A DNA stretch of 64,000 nucleotides from Ochrobactrum quorumnocens (GCF_002278035.1 NZ_CP022603.1:1369501-1433500); one strand, 5' to 3'. Shown: positions 1 to 8,951, numbered from the stretch's first letter. Notes: generated by a model not told the origin, from the sequence alone. Made by a program: numbers and translations.

Positions 1-1034
1 ATTGCCATGATAGAGCGAACCGGCGCACCCAGCGCGCGCAATGCGCCGATCTGGCGTTTGCGCACGCCGATATGCATGACAGCAACCAGCAGCAAGGCGA
101 AAACCACAATGCCTTGCGTGCCGACAGCTATGCCGAGCAGCAGACTGCGGGCATCGCCCAGCGTCGAATAAAGCCTTGTGAGAACCTCTGCCGGAAAGAT
201 CGCCAATGTGCGGTCAGAGCGATATTCCTGCCGCAGCCGATAAGCATCTGCAATGGTTCTGGGTTTTACGAGAATGGCCGGAACGCCGGGGCTATCGGCA
301 TCGAACGCCTCGTCAAGCGGCGCATCGACGTCAATCTCGTGATCATGATCATGCAACTTTTCATTGACCAGAACGCCAAATCCGTTGCCCGACTTTTCAA
401 CATGATCAGTATGGTCGTGCTCTTCATGCGCTTCCATGCCATGCAGCTGCCATACCGTGCGAATTGGCACAAGAATGGCACGATCCCACGCCGTTCCAGT
501 CGGCGCCATTTTTCCAGCTACTTGATAGCTGACTTCACTATGCGCGTGTCCGCCGGTTTCGACAGTGCCGTGCATTGGGTTGACCCTGGCACCAACAGGC
601 AAATCAACTGCGGAACCGATCACCGCCTCGCCCAAACGCGCGAACTGCGCACCTTCGGCGAGCTGCGGAGACAAGGCAGAAATGAGCGCGGTTGTTGTGC
701 CGACAATCGGAAAGCCCATGGCGCTGTCGCCAAAGCCGATAGGTGCCGCGAAAGCCACGCGGCTGTCATTGGCGAGCTTGCCCAGCATGTCGCCAGACAT
801 AAGCGGCAAGGGCGACGGCTGCAGAAAGACAGACGACAATGTGAGCTGCGTGTCGCTTCCTGCCGCACCGATCACCAGATCGAATTTATCTGACGCGCGC
901 GCCGTGCCAAGCCGCACAGCCCGTTCCTGCAAGGTAACGACCGAGCTTAGAGCAACCGACAGCGCCAACAGCACGATGATCGCAACGGCACCGCTCCAGA
1001 AACGGCGCAGATCGGCAAGAATGAATGCGATCAT
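1..1034 (-). CDS. ABC transporter permease, FtsX/MacB type, with His-rich loop (3' end outside window)
   Basis: The reading frame opens with ATG at 1034 and runs off the left edge, so about 344 codons are visible. The first residues (MIAFILADLRRFWSGAVAII) form an N-terminal membrane helix, a large extracytoplasmic region follows, and the last visible part has another helix and the run RKRQIGALRALGAP, typical of FtsX-family permeases. Around 300-420 the extracytoplasmic loop holds clusters of His and Asp (HDHTDH, HDHDHEID), which suggests metal contact. The start overlaps the stop of the upstream ATPase gene (ATGA), so the two are translationally coupled. The gene order DUF3299 protein-ATPase-permease resembles the Zur-regulated PA4063-PA4066 zinc locus of Pseudomonas aeruginosa. 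The zinc role is inference from that resemblance and from the His-rich loop. Confidence 0.82.
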   Translation of the reverse strand, partial: MIAFILADLRRFWSGAVAIIVLLALSVALSSVVTLQERAVRLGTARASDKFDLVIGAAGSDTQLTLSSVFLQPSPLPLMSGDMLGKLANDSRVAFAAPIGFGDSAMGFPIVGTTTALISALSPQLAEGAQFARLGEAVIGSAVDLPVGARVNPMHGTVETGGHAHSEVSYQVAGKMAPTGTAWDRAILVPIRTVWQLHGMEAHEEHDHTDHVEKSGNGFGVLVNEKLHDHDHEIDVDAPLDEAFDADSPGVPAILVKPRTIADAYRLRQEYRSDRTLAIFPAEVLTRLYSTLGDARSLLLGIAVGTQGIVVFALLLVAVMHIGVRKRQIGALRALGAPVRSIMA

Positions 1035-1741
1035 GACAATTCCATCTCCGCACTGTCGCTGACAATCTTTCCACCTTCGAGACGAATGCGGCGCTGCAAA
1101 TATTGCATCAGCTGCGGATCATGCGTGACAACAACCAGTGTCGCCTTTTCCTCGATCGCAAGCCGCACCAGAAGCTCGGCAACATCGGCACCGGTTTTCT
1201 GATCAAGGCTTGCGGTCGGCTCATCGGCCACGATGACACCAGGCTTTGAAAGAAGCGCACGCGCAATGGCCACGCGCTGCATCTCGCCACGCGACAGTGT
1301 TTCGCTATGTTGGGCGGGACGCGCAATTCCGACTGTCTCAAGCAGTTGAAGAGCACGCTCGCGATCAGCAGTTTTCACGCCACGGCTTAGTTTGAGCGGC
1401 AAAAGCACATTGGCGAGTGCTGACAGGCCGGGAAATAGATAAAAATCCTGCAGCACCAGCCCGATATTCCGCGCACGAAACGCATCGCGCTTGAAGGTAG
1501 ACAAGCTGCTGATTTCCGTTTCGCCCCAGACGACTTTCCCGCTCTTCACAGGCTCAAGGCCGGTTATGACATTGACCAGCGTGCTTTTGCCCGAGCCGGA
1601 TGCTCCAGTGATCGCCAGATGACCGCCAGCAATCAGGTTGAATTTTTCAATGGAAAGGACAGGCAACGCAAGCCCCGGAAATCGCACTTCCAGATTGGCA
1701 ATATCGAGCGAAAGCCCGGAGGGCTTGGCGAGCATCATCAT
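1031..1741 (-). CDS. ABC transporter ATP-binding protein, LolD/MacB-like
   Basis: This 236-residue protein is a complete ABC ATPase. Walker A is GASGSGKST (about residues 46-54), the signature is LSRGEMQRVAIARALL, Walker B is VIVADEPT, and the switch His lies in VVVTHDPQ. It energises the FtsX-type permease encoded immediately downstream, with which it shares an ATGA stop/start overlap. Its own start overlaps the stop of the DUF3299-like gene by one base (TGATG). Three consecutive ATG codons occur at the start; the first (1741) was kept. The LolD/MacB class usually works by mechanotransmission rather than classical import, so the cargo is uncertain. A role in zinc or metalloprotein handling is suggested only by the neighbours. 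Confidence 0.9.
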   Translation of the reverse strand: MMMLAKPSGLSLDIANLEVRFPGLALPVLSIEKFNLIAGGHLAITGASGSGKSTLVNVITGLEPVKSGKVVWGETEISSLSTFKRDAFRARNIGLVLQDFYLFPGLSALANVLLPLKLSRGVKTADRERALQLLETVGIARPAQHSETLSRGEMQRVAIARALLSKPGVIVADEPTASLDQKTGADVAELLVRLAIEEKATLVVVTHDPQLMQYLQRRIRLEGGKIVSDSAEMELS

Positions 1742-2202
1742 CAGACCGTTTTGAAAGAAGCGTTACGCAGGCGAAGCTGACTGACAAAGCCGGTTTCAGG
1801 ATCAGTCCACGAGCCATATTCCAGCGTGCCGCGCGTCAGGATCGGCGCGTTAAACTGCACAAATGTCTGTTTGGATGCCAGATAAACGACCATGATATTA
1901 TCCGGCCAATCGGAATCTGACGAGCAGAACGGGCAGATCGACATCGGAATTTCGGTCAGAACAAAGAAATTCGCTTCCGCCTTCAATGGCGGCGCCATGA
2001 ACCCGCTGATCGCCACTTCCTTGCCGGAAGCGCTTTTGACCTGATCGGAAAACTCCAGCCCCAGAACGCCAAAGCTCTTATAGAAATTATCGAAACCAAG
2101 CTGCTCTGCGGCATATGCTTTGTTTGCGATGCACATCAAGGGCGCGGTTGCCAATGCACCAAGCATGAGTTGCCTGCGATTGAAATCCTGTGCTGTGCGC
2201 AT
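1741..2202 (-). CDS. DUF3299-like secreted protein of the ABC unit
   Basis: A 153-residue protein with an N-terminal export signal: NRRQLMLGALATAP resembles a twin-arginine-type leader (RR followed by a hydrophobic stretch) ending near AYA-AE at residue 32. The mature part carries the phrase SGFMAPP and a Cys pair CPFC at residues 90-93, features I associate with the DUF3299 family found beside FtsX-type ABC transporters. A clear GGAG ribosome site precedes the ATG at 2202. It is the first gene of the three-gene unit. The Cys pair may bind metal or form a disulfide; function is not established from sequence. The homologous position in Pseudomonas is PA4066, a zinc-responsive gene. Confidence 0.78.
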   Translation of the reverse strand: MRTAQDFNRRQLMLGALATAPLMCIANKAYAAEQLGFDNFYKSFGVLGLEFSDQVKSASGKEVAISGFMAPPLKAEANFFVLTEIPMSICPFCSSDSDWPDNIMVVYLASKQTFVQFNAPILTRGTLEYGSWTDPETGFVSQLRLRNASFKTV

Positions 2203-2225
2203 CGTACACTCCTGTAATAAATGGA

Positions 2226-2244
2226 CAGGCGGATTGTCCGCCTG
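2226..2244 (-). terminator. Hairpin between alkaline phosphatase and ABC unit
   Basis: A perfect 8-base inverted repeat (caggcgga / tccgcctg) with a 3-base loop lies just after the alkaline phosphatase stop, when read leftward. The tail is only weakly T-rich (tccatttatta), so termination may be partial and the ABC unit could receive read-through. Confidence 0.55.
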
Positions 2245-2262
2245 CCCTCGTCCAAATGACGA

Positions 2263-4020
2263 TTACTCGGACTTTGCCTTGCCAAGTGCGAAGGCATCAG
2301 CCAGCACACGGTAAACGTCGCTCTGTTCCATGTAACCGCGCAGGCCTTCGGAACCCGGACCGGTTGCCTGAAGAACAACGTCATCGACAGCGTGAACGCC
2401 GGTGTCATCCTCTTTCGGGATATTGCCCTGAACGAAGACCGCACCCGGAACGTCCTTGTAGGCCTCGTTGGCTACATATTCGCCCTTCTCGTTCTTAACG
2501 GCAGGAACAAAAGCACCATCCATCTTTGGACGAAAGGTTTCGTAATGATCCGGGCCGTTATTGGCCGAAAGGAACAGACGACGGGAAACATCAACGCGAT
2601 CCGGATAGCCGTCACCATTGGTGTCTTCATAGTTCGGGAAACCGGCGGCATCATAGGTGCCGACTTTTTCGCGCATTTCATCACCCGGCTTTTCATCATC
2701 AACTGTACCAATGATCGCAACACCATGGGTATGATCGCCGGTGACAATGATCAGCGTATCCGGGTTCTTTTCAGCGAATTCACGGGCAACGCCTACGGCC
2801 TTGTCGAACTCGATTGTTTCAATCAGCGCACGATCCCAATCAAGCGGGTGGCTCATCTTGTCGACCGATGCACCTTCAACCATCAGGAAGAAACCTTCCG
2901 GGTTCTTGGAGAGCTTTTCGAGTGCCGCCTTGGTCATTTCAACCAGACCCGGCTGGTTCGGGAACTTGTCAACAGTGCCTTTTTTGAGGAACTCGCGATC
3001 AAGCGTTACGTCCATATTGCCGGTGTGGAAAAGACCAAGCAGCTTGTCCTGATTGGACGTACCTGATGAAGCAAGTTCGTCCTTGCTTGTGACCAGCGCG
3101 TAATCTGCATCCTTGAACAGCTGAATATAATCCTTGTCATCCTTGCGCTTGGAACCCGGAATATCCTTGGCAAGGAAATAAGCCGAACCACCACCCAAAA
3201 GCACGTCCGGTTTCACGTCATACATCATGCTTACGATATCAGCCTTGTCGGAGCGCTTGCGCGTGTGTGCGACTAGCGCTGCAGGAGTTGCGTCCTGAAG
3301 CTCCGAGGTCGAAACGATACCGATCGATTTGCCTGTTTCGCGACGCATTGCTTCTGCAATGGTTTCGACCTTCGGATCATCCTGGCTATCCGGCGTGCGG
3401 TCGGCATAGACACCGAGTGCATTCACACGCGACTTATGCCCCGTCATGTAAGCCGACATGGTGTTGGCACTGTCGGTTGCTATCGAATGGGTCGACGAAG
3501 TACCGATGAAAGCGACCGGCGGAATATCGTCCATGTTCAGACGGCCATTGGCCTTACCCTCCGTCATGCCCTTCGACATGATGCGTGCACCCGTGCGGTG
3601 AGCGACCGAAAGACCATCGGCAATCAGGAAGATGATATTCTTGGCCTTGGCTTCATTGCCGGTCGAATAAACATCCCAGTTGACCGACTTGGTTTCATCG
3701 CCTGCAGAGACTTCAATCTTATAATCGCCAGCCTTGCCGATTTTCAAACCGCGCAAAACGAGGGCGGAGCCCAGAACCTTGTCTTCAGCGCCTTTTTCTT
3801 CGGCGGTAAACTCGGCCTTGCTGCCAAATACGGCTTCGTAGTCCTGACCATTGACTGTGACCTTCACGTCTTCCGGCTTGATGACCTTATCAAACTCAAC
3901 CTTGAAATCGAATGGCGAGTTGACAAGGATTGTCGCCCGGTCAATCGGATAGACGGTTGCAGCATCAGCCGCAGTCGTCAGCATGGTTGCTGAGGCGAGT
4001 GCAAGAAGCAGTTTGCGCAT
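2263..4020 (-). CDS. Periplasmic alkaline phosphatase with N-terminal Ig-like domain
   Basis: A PhoA-superfamily phosphomonoesterase of 585 residues that releases phosphate from organic esters in the periplasm. A signal peptide (MRKLLLALASATMLTTAADA) is followed by about 100 residues of beta-rich Ig-like sequence. The metal-binding region starts at NIIFLIADGLS, the nucleophile Ser is in TDSANTMSAY (about residue 184), and metal ligands are in MVEGASVDKMSHPLDW and TGDHTHG; DHYE near the C-terminus supplies another His. I chose the ATG at 4020 because GGGGAT sits eight bases upstream; the ATG 15 bases further out overlaps that ribosome site. A Pho box lies upstream at 4072-4089. Diverges from a secreted phytase-like gene, consistent with a phosphate-starvation cluster. 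Confidence 0.93.
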   Translation of the reverse strand: MRKLLLALASATMLTTAADAATVYPIDRATILVNSPFDFKVEFDKVIKPEDVKVTVNGQDYEAVFGSKAEFTAEEKGAEDKVLGSALVLRGLKIGKAGDYKIEVSAGDETKSVNWDVYSTGNEAKAKNIIFLIADGLSVAHRTGARIMSKGMTEGKANGRLNMDDIPPVAFIGTSSTHSIATDSANTMSAYMTGHKSRVNALGVYADRTPDSQDDPKVETIAEAMRRETGKSIGIVSTSELQDATPAALVAHTRKRSDKADIVSMMYDVKPDVLLGGGSAYFLAKDIPGSKRKDDKDYIQLFKDADYALVTSKDELASSGTSNQDKLLGLFHTGNMDVTLDREFLKKGTVDKFPNQPGLVEMTKAALEKLSKNPEGFFLMVEGASVDKMSHPLDWDRALIETIEFDKAVGVAREFAEKNPDTLIIVTGDHTHGVAIIGTVDDEKPGDEMREKVGTYDAAGFPNYEDTNGDGYPDRVDVSRRLFLSANNGPDHYETFRPKMDGAFVPAVKNEKGEYVANEAYKDVPGAVFVQGNIPKEDDTGVHAVDDVVLQATGPGSEGLRGYMEQSDVYRVLADAFALGKAKSE

Positions 4021-4071
4021 ATCAGAAATCCCCACTGTGTATTGCGTGTGGGGCTCAAATAAGAAAGCTAG

Positions 4072-4089
4072 ATGACACTGGTATAACAG
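4072..4089 (-). promoter_or_regulatory. Pho box (PhoB site) before alkaline phosphatase
   Basis: Read on the minus strand the site is CTGTTAT-ACCA-GTGTCAT, two 7-base units separated by 4 bases, close to the consensus CTGTCAT-N4-CTGTCAC for PhoB. It lies about 50 bases upstream of the phosphatase start and could also act on the divergent gene at 4229. Confidence 0.65.
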
Positions 4090-4228
4090 TCAGCCTATTT
4101 ATTAATAAAACTTAGTTTGCCGGCTACTATCAATGGCAGACTGTTTTGTATGGGCGTTTATGCCCCTGCTTCATCCGTTTGTAAAAAACATGGACTAATT
4201 GTCTGCGGATCAATCAGACAGGTGACAC

Positions 4229-5308
4229 ATGATGCGCATTACACTCTCGATCATTCCTTTGGCTGCATTTCTGCTCTGCACAGCTATGCCAGGCTTTGCA
4301 CAAGATAAGGCCCCAGCTCTGATTGGGGAGTTTGTTCTGCCGACCGGTCTGAAACTCAATGGCGTGGAATTTGGCGGCATTTCCGGCCTCGATTACGATC
4401 CGGCAAAGAATGTCTATTATGCGATTTCCGATGATCGGTCGGAGAAGGCCCCTGCCCGGTTCTATAAGCTCAAACTCGATATCGACGCAGCTGGCATTCA
4501 CGGATTGGATATTCTTGAATCGACCACGCTACTTGATGCCGAGAATAAGCCTTTCACCATCAAGGATGTGGATGCGGAAAGCATCCGCTTTAATCCGGCG
4601 AGCCAAACGCTCTACTGGTCCAGCGAAGGCGACCGCAAAGGTAAGCCTTCTGTCCGTGAAATGAAACTCGATGGCACTTTTGTTCGCGAGTTCAAACTTC
4701 CGGAAGTCTATCTGCCAGATGACAATAAAACACGCGGCACGCGTAACAATCTGGCTTTTGAAAGTCTCACCATCACCGCGGACGGCAAGAGGCTTCTGGC
4801 TGGCACCGAAAACGCGCTGGTTCAGGACGGTGACATTGCGACACTCGAACGTGGCAGCAAGCCGCGCATCATTGCCTTTGACATAGCATCAGGGGATGTG
4901 ACTGCGGAATACGTCTATGAAACCGATCCCATCTTTGCAAAATCTCCACTGCCACCCTTTTGGAACGACAATGGATTGAGCGAATTTGTAACCGACGGTG
5001 CGGATCTTCTCACGGTTGAAAGATCTTACGCCCACGGTGTCGGCAACCGCATCAGCATCTATCACGCATCGTTCGATGGTGCGAGCGATGTCGCCGGTAA
5101 GGCATCCTTACAAGGTCTCAATGCGACACCGCTCAAGAAAGAACTGCTTTTGCGTCTGGATGAAGGAACATTGGGCCTCGACATCGACAATATCGAATCC
5201 ATCACATGGGGGCCGGATATCGATGGAGCCAAAATATTGATCATTGCCTCCGACAATAATTTCAATGCTGGCCAGTTCACGCAGTTCGTGGCAATCAGAC
5301 TGCCATAG
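4229..5308 (+). CDS. Secreted phytase-like esterase (PF13449 family), short paralogue
   Basis: A 359-residue exported protein with signal peptide (MMRITLSIIPLAAFLLC...GFAQ). The mature part has family hallmarks of the esterase-like/phytase-like beta-propeller group: GGISGLDYDP near the N-terminus, YAISDDRS, an E-S-I-R pattern (DAESIRFNP), and later AFESLTIT with a repeat of blades ending in DNNF. The upstream ATG of an ATG-ATG pair was kept; GGTGA is the ribosome site. It diverges from alkaline phosphatase and is followed by a longer paralogue, which supports a role in organic phosphate use. Enzymatic activity of this family is poorly characterised, so the substrate is unknown. Confidence 0.82.
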   Translation: MMRITLSIIPLAAFLLCTAMPGFAQDKAPALIGEFVLPTGLKLNGVEFGGISGLDYDPAKNVYYAISDDRSEKAPARFYKLKLDIDAAGIHGLDILESTTLLDAENKPFTIKDVDAESIRFNPASQTLYWSSEGDRKGKPSVREMKLDGTFVREFKLPEVYLPDDNKTRGTRNNLAFESLTITADGKRLLAGTENALVQDGDIATLERGSKPRIIAFDIASGDVTAEYVYETDPIFAKSPLPPFWNDNGLSEFVTDGADLLTVERSYAHGVGNRISIYHASFDGASDVAGKASLQGLNATPLKKELLLRLDEGTLGLDIDNIESITWGPDIDGAKILIIASDNNFNAGQFTQFVAIRLP

Positions 5309-5410
5309 GGTCGGGCGCGCTGACACGAAACGGATTCACAATAAAGCGCTTTAAAACAAAAACTTAGTTAGATAATTAAGGATAAAATTCAACAGGATAT
5401 ATTTTAAGCT

Positions 5411-5428
5411 CTGTCATCAAACCTTTAT
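5411..5428 (+). promoter_or_regulatory. Candidate Pho box before second phytase-like gene
   Basis: CTGTCAT-CAAA-CCTTTAT: the first half matches the PhoB consensus fully, the second half only partly (4 of 7). It is 74 bases upstream of the start at 5502, a usual activator distance. Confidence 0.42.
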
Positions 5429-5501
5429 CGTGATGATAACCACACGTCACAGGGTGCCTTTAAGGACCATTGCGTTTGTTTTCGCAATTTAGGGGGTTCC
5501 T

Positions 5502-6857
5502 ATGCGCCTTGGTTATCTTCTCGCTTCCATTGCTACGATCGCTATGACGTCTTCGGTGATGGCTGAAGAAACATTTAACGCAAAATTGGCAGGGCACGCT
5601 TATCTGCCAGCTCTGACGCTGATCACACCGCCTGCCGACGCCCCCCGTGATGCGTGGGTTTCGGGCAAGTTCACCGGCAAGACCCGCAACGACAAGCCAA
5701 TGAGTGTCATGGGTGATGTTGGCAAAGCCTATGGCAGCCACACCACCGGTATCTCCCTCCCCTTCATCGGCCAGCCTGTGCAGGGCATGTCAGGCTTTGC
5801 AATGAACCGCGCGGCCGACGGCAGCATTTTCACACTCACCGACAATGGTTTTGGCACCAAGGCAAACAGCCCCGACGCGCTTTTGTTCTTCCACCGCATG
5901 AAGCCAGATTTCGAAACCGGCAAGGTTGAGCGCGTAGAATCAGTATTCCTGCACGACCCCGATAAGAAAGTTCCATTCCGCATCGCCTATGAAGGCACCG
6001 ATGGTCGCTACCTGACCGGTGCTGATTTTGACCCGGAAAGCATTCAGTATCTCAATGACGAGATCTGGATTGGTGACGAATTCGGTCCTTACATCATTCG
6101 CGCTGCTCTCGATGGCCGTGTGAAAGCCGTCTATCCCACCATGCTTGACGGCAAGCAGCTGATGGGCCCGGATACTCCGGGCGTGGTTGTGCCTGCAGTC
6201 GCCGGAAAGGATTTCCGTGTCCAGCGTTCGGGCGGCTATGAAGGCATGGCACTGCAGCCAAAGACCAACCAGCTCTGGGCCATGCTCGAAAAGCCACTCT
6301 TTGACGAAAGCGGCAAGCCGGAAGGCGATTTCCTGCGTGTGATTACTTTCGACACCGACAAGGGTGAATGGACCGGCAACAGCTACCGTTTCCGCCTCGC
6401 TGAAGGCGCGACCGCTATTGGTGACTTCAACTTCATCGACGACACCCGTGCGCTGATCATCGAGCGTGACAATGGTGAAGGCGATCCAAGCCTTGATTGC
6501 AAGACCGACGATCTTTCGGCCTGCTATCCGTTGCCTGCCAAGGTCAAGAACATCGTTCTCGTCGATACATCCAAGATCGATGCGGACGGCTATATTCACC
6601 GCATCGGCCATATCAATCTGATGGACGTTCAGGACCCGGATAATAAGGCAATCCTGAAGACCGCAGCAGCCCGCGATCTCAAGGGCAAGTTCACCTTCCC
6701 GTTCTTCACCATCGAAGACGTAATGCGCGTTGACGACACGCATATCCTGGTCGCCAACGATAACAACCTGCCATTTTCAGGTGGTCGTCAGATCGGCGAA
6801 GCTGCGAACAACGAGTTCATTCTGCTCGAAGTCGCAGACTTTTTGAATGCCAAGTAG
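5502..6857 (+). CDS. Secreted phytase-like esterase (PF13449 family), long paralogue
   Basis: A 451-residue exported protein with signal peptide (MRLGYLLASIATIAMTSSVMA). Recognisable family segments are QGMSGFAMN with FTLTDNGFG, DPESIQYL with WIGDEFGPY, GGYEGMALQP, DFNFIDDTRALIIERDNG, and the C-terminal IEDVMRVDDTHILVANDNNLPFS. These belong to the esterase-like phytase family, often annotated as phytase or glycerophosphodiesterase-like. GGGGGTT precedes the ATG. It shares only the fold-level pattern with the shorter paralogue 200 bases upstream. The location next to alkaline phosphatase and a CTGTCAT half-site suggest phosphate-starvation control. The substrate is not known. Confidence 0.84.
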   Translation: MRLGYLLASIATIAMTSSVMAEETFNAKLAGHAYLPALTLITPPADAPRDAWVSGKFTGKTRNDKPMSVMGDVGKAYGSHTTGISLPFIGQPVQGMSGFAMNRAADGSIFTLTDNGFGTKANSPDALLFFHRMKPDFETGKVERVESVFLHDPDKKVPFRIAYEGTDGRYLTGADFDPESIQYLNDEIWIGDEFGPYIIRAALDGRVKAVYPTMLDGKQLMGPDTPGVVVPAVAGKDFRVQRSGGYEGMALQPKTNQLWAMLEKPLFDESGKPEGDFLRVITFDTDKGEWTGNSYRFRLAEGATAIGDFNFIDDTRALIIERDNGEGDPSLDCKTDDLSACYPLPAKVKNIVLVDTSKIDADGYIHRIGHINLMDVQDPDNKAILKTAAARDLKGKFTFPFFTIEDVMRVDDTHILVANDNNLPFSGGRQIGEAANNEFILLEVADFLNAK

Positions 6858-6891
6858 TCGCGTCTAACTGACCCAACTTTGAAATCGCTGA

Positions 6892-6916
6892 CGGGCACTG
6901 CAAGATGCAGTGCCCG
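6892..6916 (+). terminator. Terminator-like hairpin after phytase-like gene
   Basis: An 11-base perfect inverted repeat (cgggcactgca / tgcagtgcccg) with a 3-base loop, 35 bases after the stop. The tail is not a strong T run. Confidence 0.6.
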
Positions 6917-6988
6917 CTTGCGCATTCTGCGAAATCAAGACATTGCTCAATAGCATAGCCGACAGATAGCAATGAGCAGAGAAGCAGA

Positions 6989-7483
6989 ATGAGCGTTAGA
7001 GAGATCGTCAAATATCCGGCTGCAGGTTTGAAAGCGATTGCAGCACCGGTTACGGTTTTTGATGAAGACCTGCGCATTCTTGCGCAGGACCTGCTCGATA
7101 CGGTGCGCGCAGCACCTGGGATCGGTATCACTGCCTCCCATATTGGTGTTCTGACACGCGTGGTGGTGCTCGAGCTTTCAGGCCCCGGCAGCGCCAAGAC
7201 CTACATTAATCCTGAAATTATTTGGGCTTCCAATGAGAAAACCCGCCATCAGGAAGGCAGCGTTTCCATGCAGGGTGTCGTTGACGATGTGGAAAGACAT
7301 GACCGCATCCGTATTCGCTATCAGGACTTGGACGGCAATGAGCACACGGAAGAATCCGACGGTTTGCTTGCGGTCTGTCATCAACACGAGATTGATCAGC
7401 TCGACGGAATTTTTTGGATACAGCGTCTGTCAAAGCTCAAGCGCGACCGTCTCATCAAGCGTTATCAGAAGCTCGGGAAGTAA
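6989..7483 (+). CDS. Peptide deformylase-like protein lacking key active-site residues
   Basis: A 164-residue protein with clear overall similarity to peptide deformylase: N-terminal IVKYPAAGLKAIAAPV, motif I region GIGITASHIG (residues 44-53), motif II region EGSVSMQG (89-96) and motif III region HQHEIDQLDG (131-140). In active enzymes motif I ends in Gln, motif II is EGCLS with a metal-binding Cys, and motif III is HExDH. Here the Gln is His, the Cys is Ser, and the second His of HExDH is Gln, so two of three metal ligands are missing. Catalysis as a deformylase is therefore unlikely. It may be a non-catalytic relative or have another role. It stands alone, with no adjacent fmt gene. Confidence 0.75.
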   Translation: MSVREIVKYPAAGLKAIAAPVTVFDEDLRILAQDLLDTVRAAPGIGITASHIGVLTRVVVLELSGPGSAKTYINPEIIWASNEKTRHQEGSVSMQGVVDDVERHDRIRIRYQDLDGNEHTEESDGLLAVCHQHEIDQLDGIFWIQRLSKLKRDRLIKRYQKLGK

Positions 7484-7923
7484 GTGTTCGGGAATCTCGC
7501 AGCCAGCTCGCCAATGAGGCTTTTGGTGATCGTCACGCCGTGACCGGGGCACATCTGGTCGTGCTGATTGATCCGGTAAAGGGGCCTGATTTTTTGATCA
7601 GGAGTCAGAAATGCGTGACATAGTGTGCAGCAACCGCGGGACTAATCTCCGATCAGTATACTTTGAACGGCTGATGAGCGCGGGCAATCGTAAATCCTAG
7701 GCGACTTTAACGACCGCTTCCGACCCCATTGTGGTCGTTCGAGGAATTCGGACCGGTTTCCAGAAGCTGCGGTTCAAGGGAGCTAGAAGCTGACTGAGTG
7801 TTTTGAGATGAAAGACGGGACTAGCAGTCGCCGGCCCGAGCAATAAGGGCCTTCACTAGACCTGATATGTCTGTTCTTGCTCGTGTGAGATCGACGTCGT
7901 AAATGCCCCTGGAGAGAGGCATC
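7484..7923 (+). other. 440-base stretch without a convincing gene
   Basis: No supported gene. On the minus strand just after 7560 about 25 codons read CPGHGVTITKSLIGELAARF and end at the deformylase-like gene's 3' end; this resembles the C-terminus of a metallo-beta-lactamase-fold protein and may be a remnant, but it is too short to call. Confidence 0.4.
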
Positions 7924-8478
7924 ATGCATATTGCAGTGACGGGGACGCATGGTAGTGGCAAGACGACATTTATCGACGACTTCACAGCCGTTCATCGCGG
8001 TTATGAAAGCGTGCCCGAGCCCTATTGGCTTCTTGAGCAGCAAGGCGTCCCATTTGCCAATGGAACTACGACAGCTGATCTTGAAAAACAGCTTGCCGAA
8101 AGCTGTAAGCTGATCTTGGGTCATGCTGGTGGCCGGGACGTGATCTTCGACCGCTGTCCACTCGACTTTCTCGCCTATCTGGAGGTGGTTAGCGCTGGTG
8201 AGGGCTTTGAGTGGCTTCCGAGTGGCCGTGAACTGGCCAATGTCAGCAAAGCGCTCGCCATGCTCGATGCTGTAGTTTTTGTCCCGCTCTCATCTCCTGA
8301 TGAGATCCCGGTCGAAATCGAACTTCCTCGATTGCGGAGTCGCGTGGACAGGCGCCTCAAGACCATGCTGCGCGAAGATGATCTGGGGCTATTGCACAAC
8401 GGGCCACGTATTCTCGAGGTGGTGGGATCCCGGGCCCAACGCGTGGTGATGGCAGGAGCGCTTTTTGGACCGACATAG
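7924..8478 (+). CDS. AAA-type P-loop NTPase/kinase-like protein (AAA_28)
   Basis: A 184-residue protein beginning MHIAVTGTHGSGKTT, with the P-loop at residues 7-15. Further features are SVPEPYWLLEQQG, a DVIFDRCPLDFLAYL segment typical of nucleoside/nucleotide kinase-like AAA_28 proteins, and AMLDAVVFVPL. The start at 7924 is chosen because GGAGAGAGG lies directly upstream. Members bind ATP or GTP and phosphorylate or sense small ligands, but the substrate here cannot be read from sequence. It is isolated, with non-coding stretches on both sides. Confidence 0.72.
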   Translation: MHIAVTGTHGSGKTTFIDDFTAVHRGYESVPEPYWLLEQQGVPFANGTTTADLEKQLAESCKLILGHAGGRDVIFDRCPLDFLAYLEVVSAGEGFEWLPSGRELANVSKALAMLDAVVFVPLSSPDEIPVEIELPRLRSRVDRRLKTMLREDDLGLLHNGPRILEVVGSRAQRVVMAGALFGPT

Positions 8479-8951
8479 ACACTCAAACGTTCGGTTCGGA
8501 AGTTTTTCTCGGCAAAAGCCGCCATTCCGCTTCTCACCCCATGGCAGACAGCCTACCAGGGACGCAAAATCTGATCAGACCCTTGGGTTCGCGCGAATTT
8601 CAAGCCTCGATAGTTAACGGGGCAAACTTGTAGGGTTGCTTTTGATTCAAAGTCGAGGACATGCGTGTCTTGTTTCCAGCAGTATACCGGGCCGAGATTG
8701 CAGATTTCCAGTCAGAATCGTTCGGTCTCGATCAGCGCCTTTTCGCGCAAACAAACGTTCCACATTGCTGCCGGGCAGGGCCGCGATATAGGCATTGACC
8801 GGCGCATTACCTTCGCCTTTTGGGATGTTAATGTGAGCGCCGGATGGGTGTTTTATTTCGTCTCATACCATGGGGAGGTATGTTCAAGCATTTTGTGCCA
8901 ACACGTGAAACGGATGCGTCATAGGCTGCTCTCCGTTAATTCGGGCAACGC
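8479..8951 (+). other. 473-base stretch without an intact gene
   Basis: No intact gene. On the minus strand, between about 8850 and 8700, an open stretch reads INIPKGEGNAPVNAYIAALP and onward, which vaguely resembles a YdhG/DUF1801 fragment. I treat it as a possible remnant only. The carnitine dehydrogenase stop is at 8952. Confidence 0.35.

Noticed and set aside
5940..6743. A 267-codon antisense frame within the second phytase-like gene.
   Set aside because: No family resemblance; mirrors the codon pattern of the sense gene.
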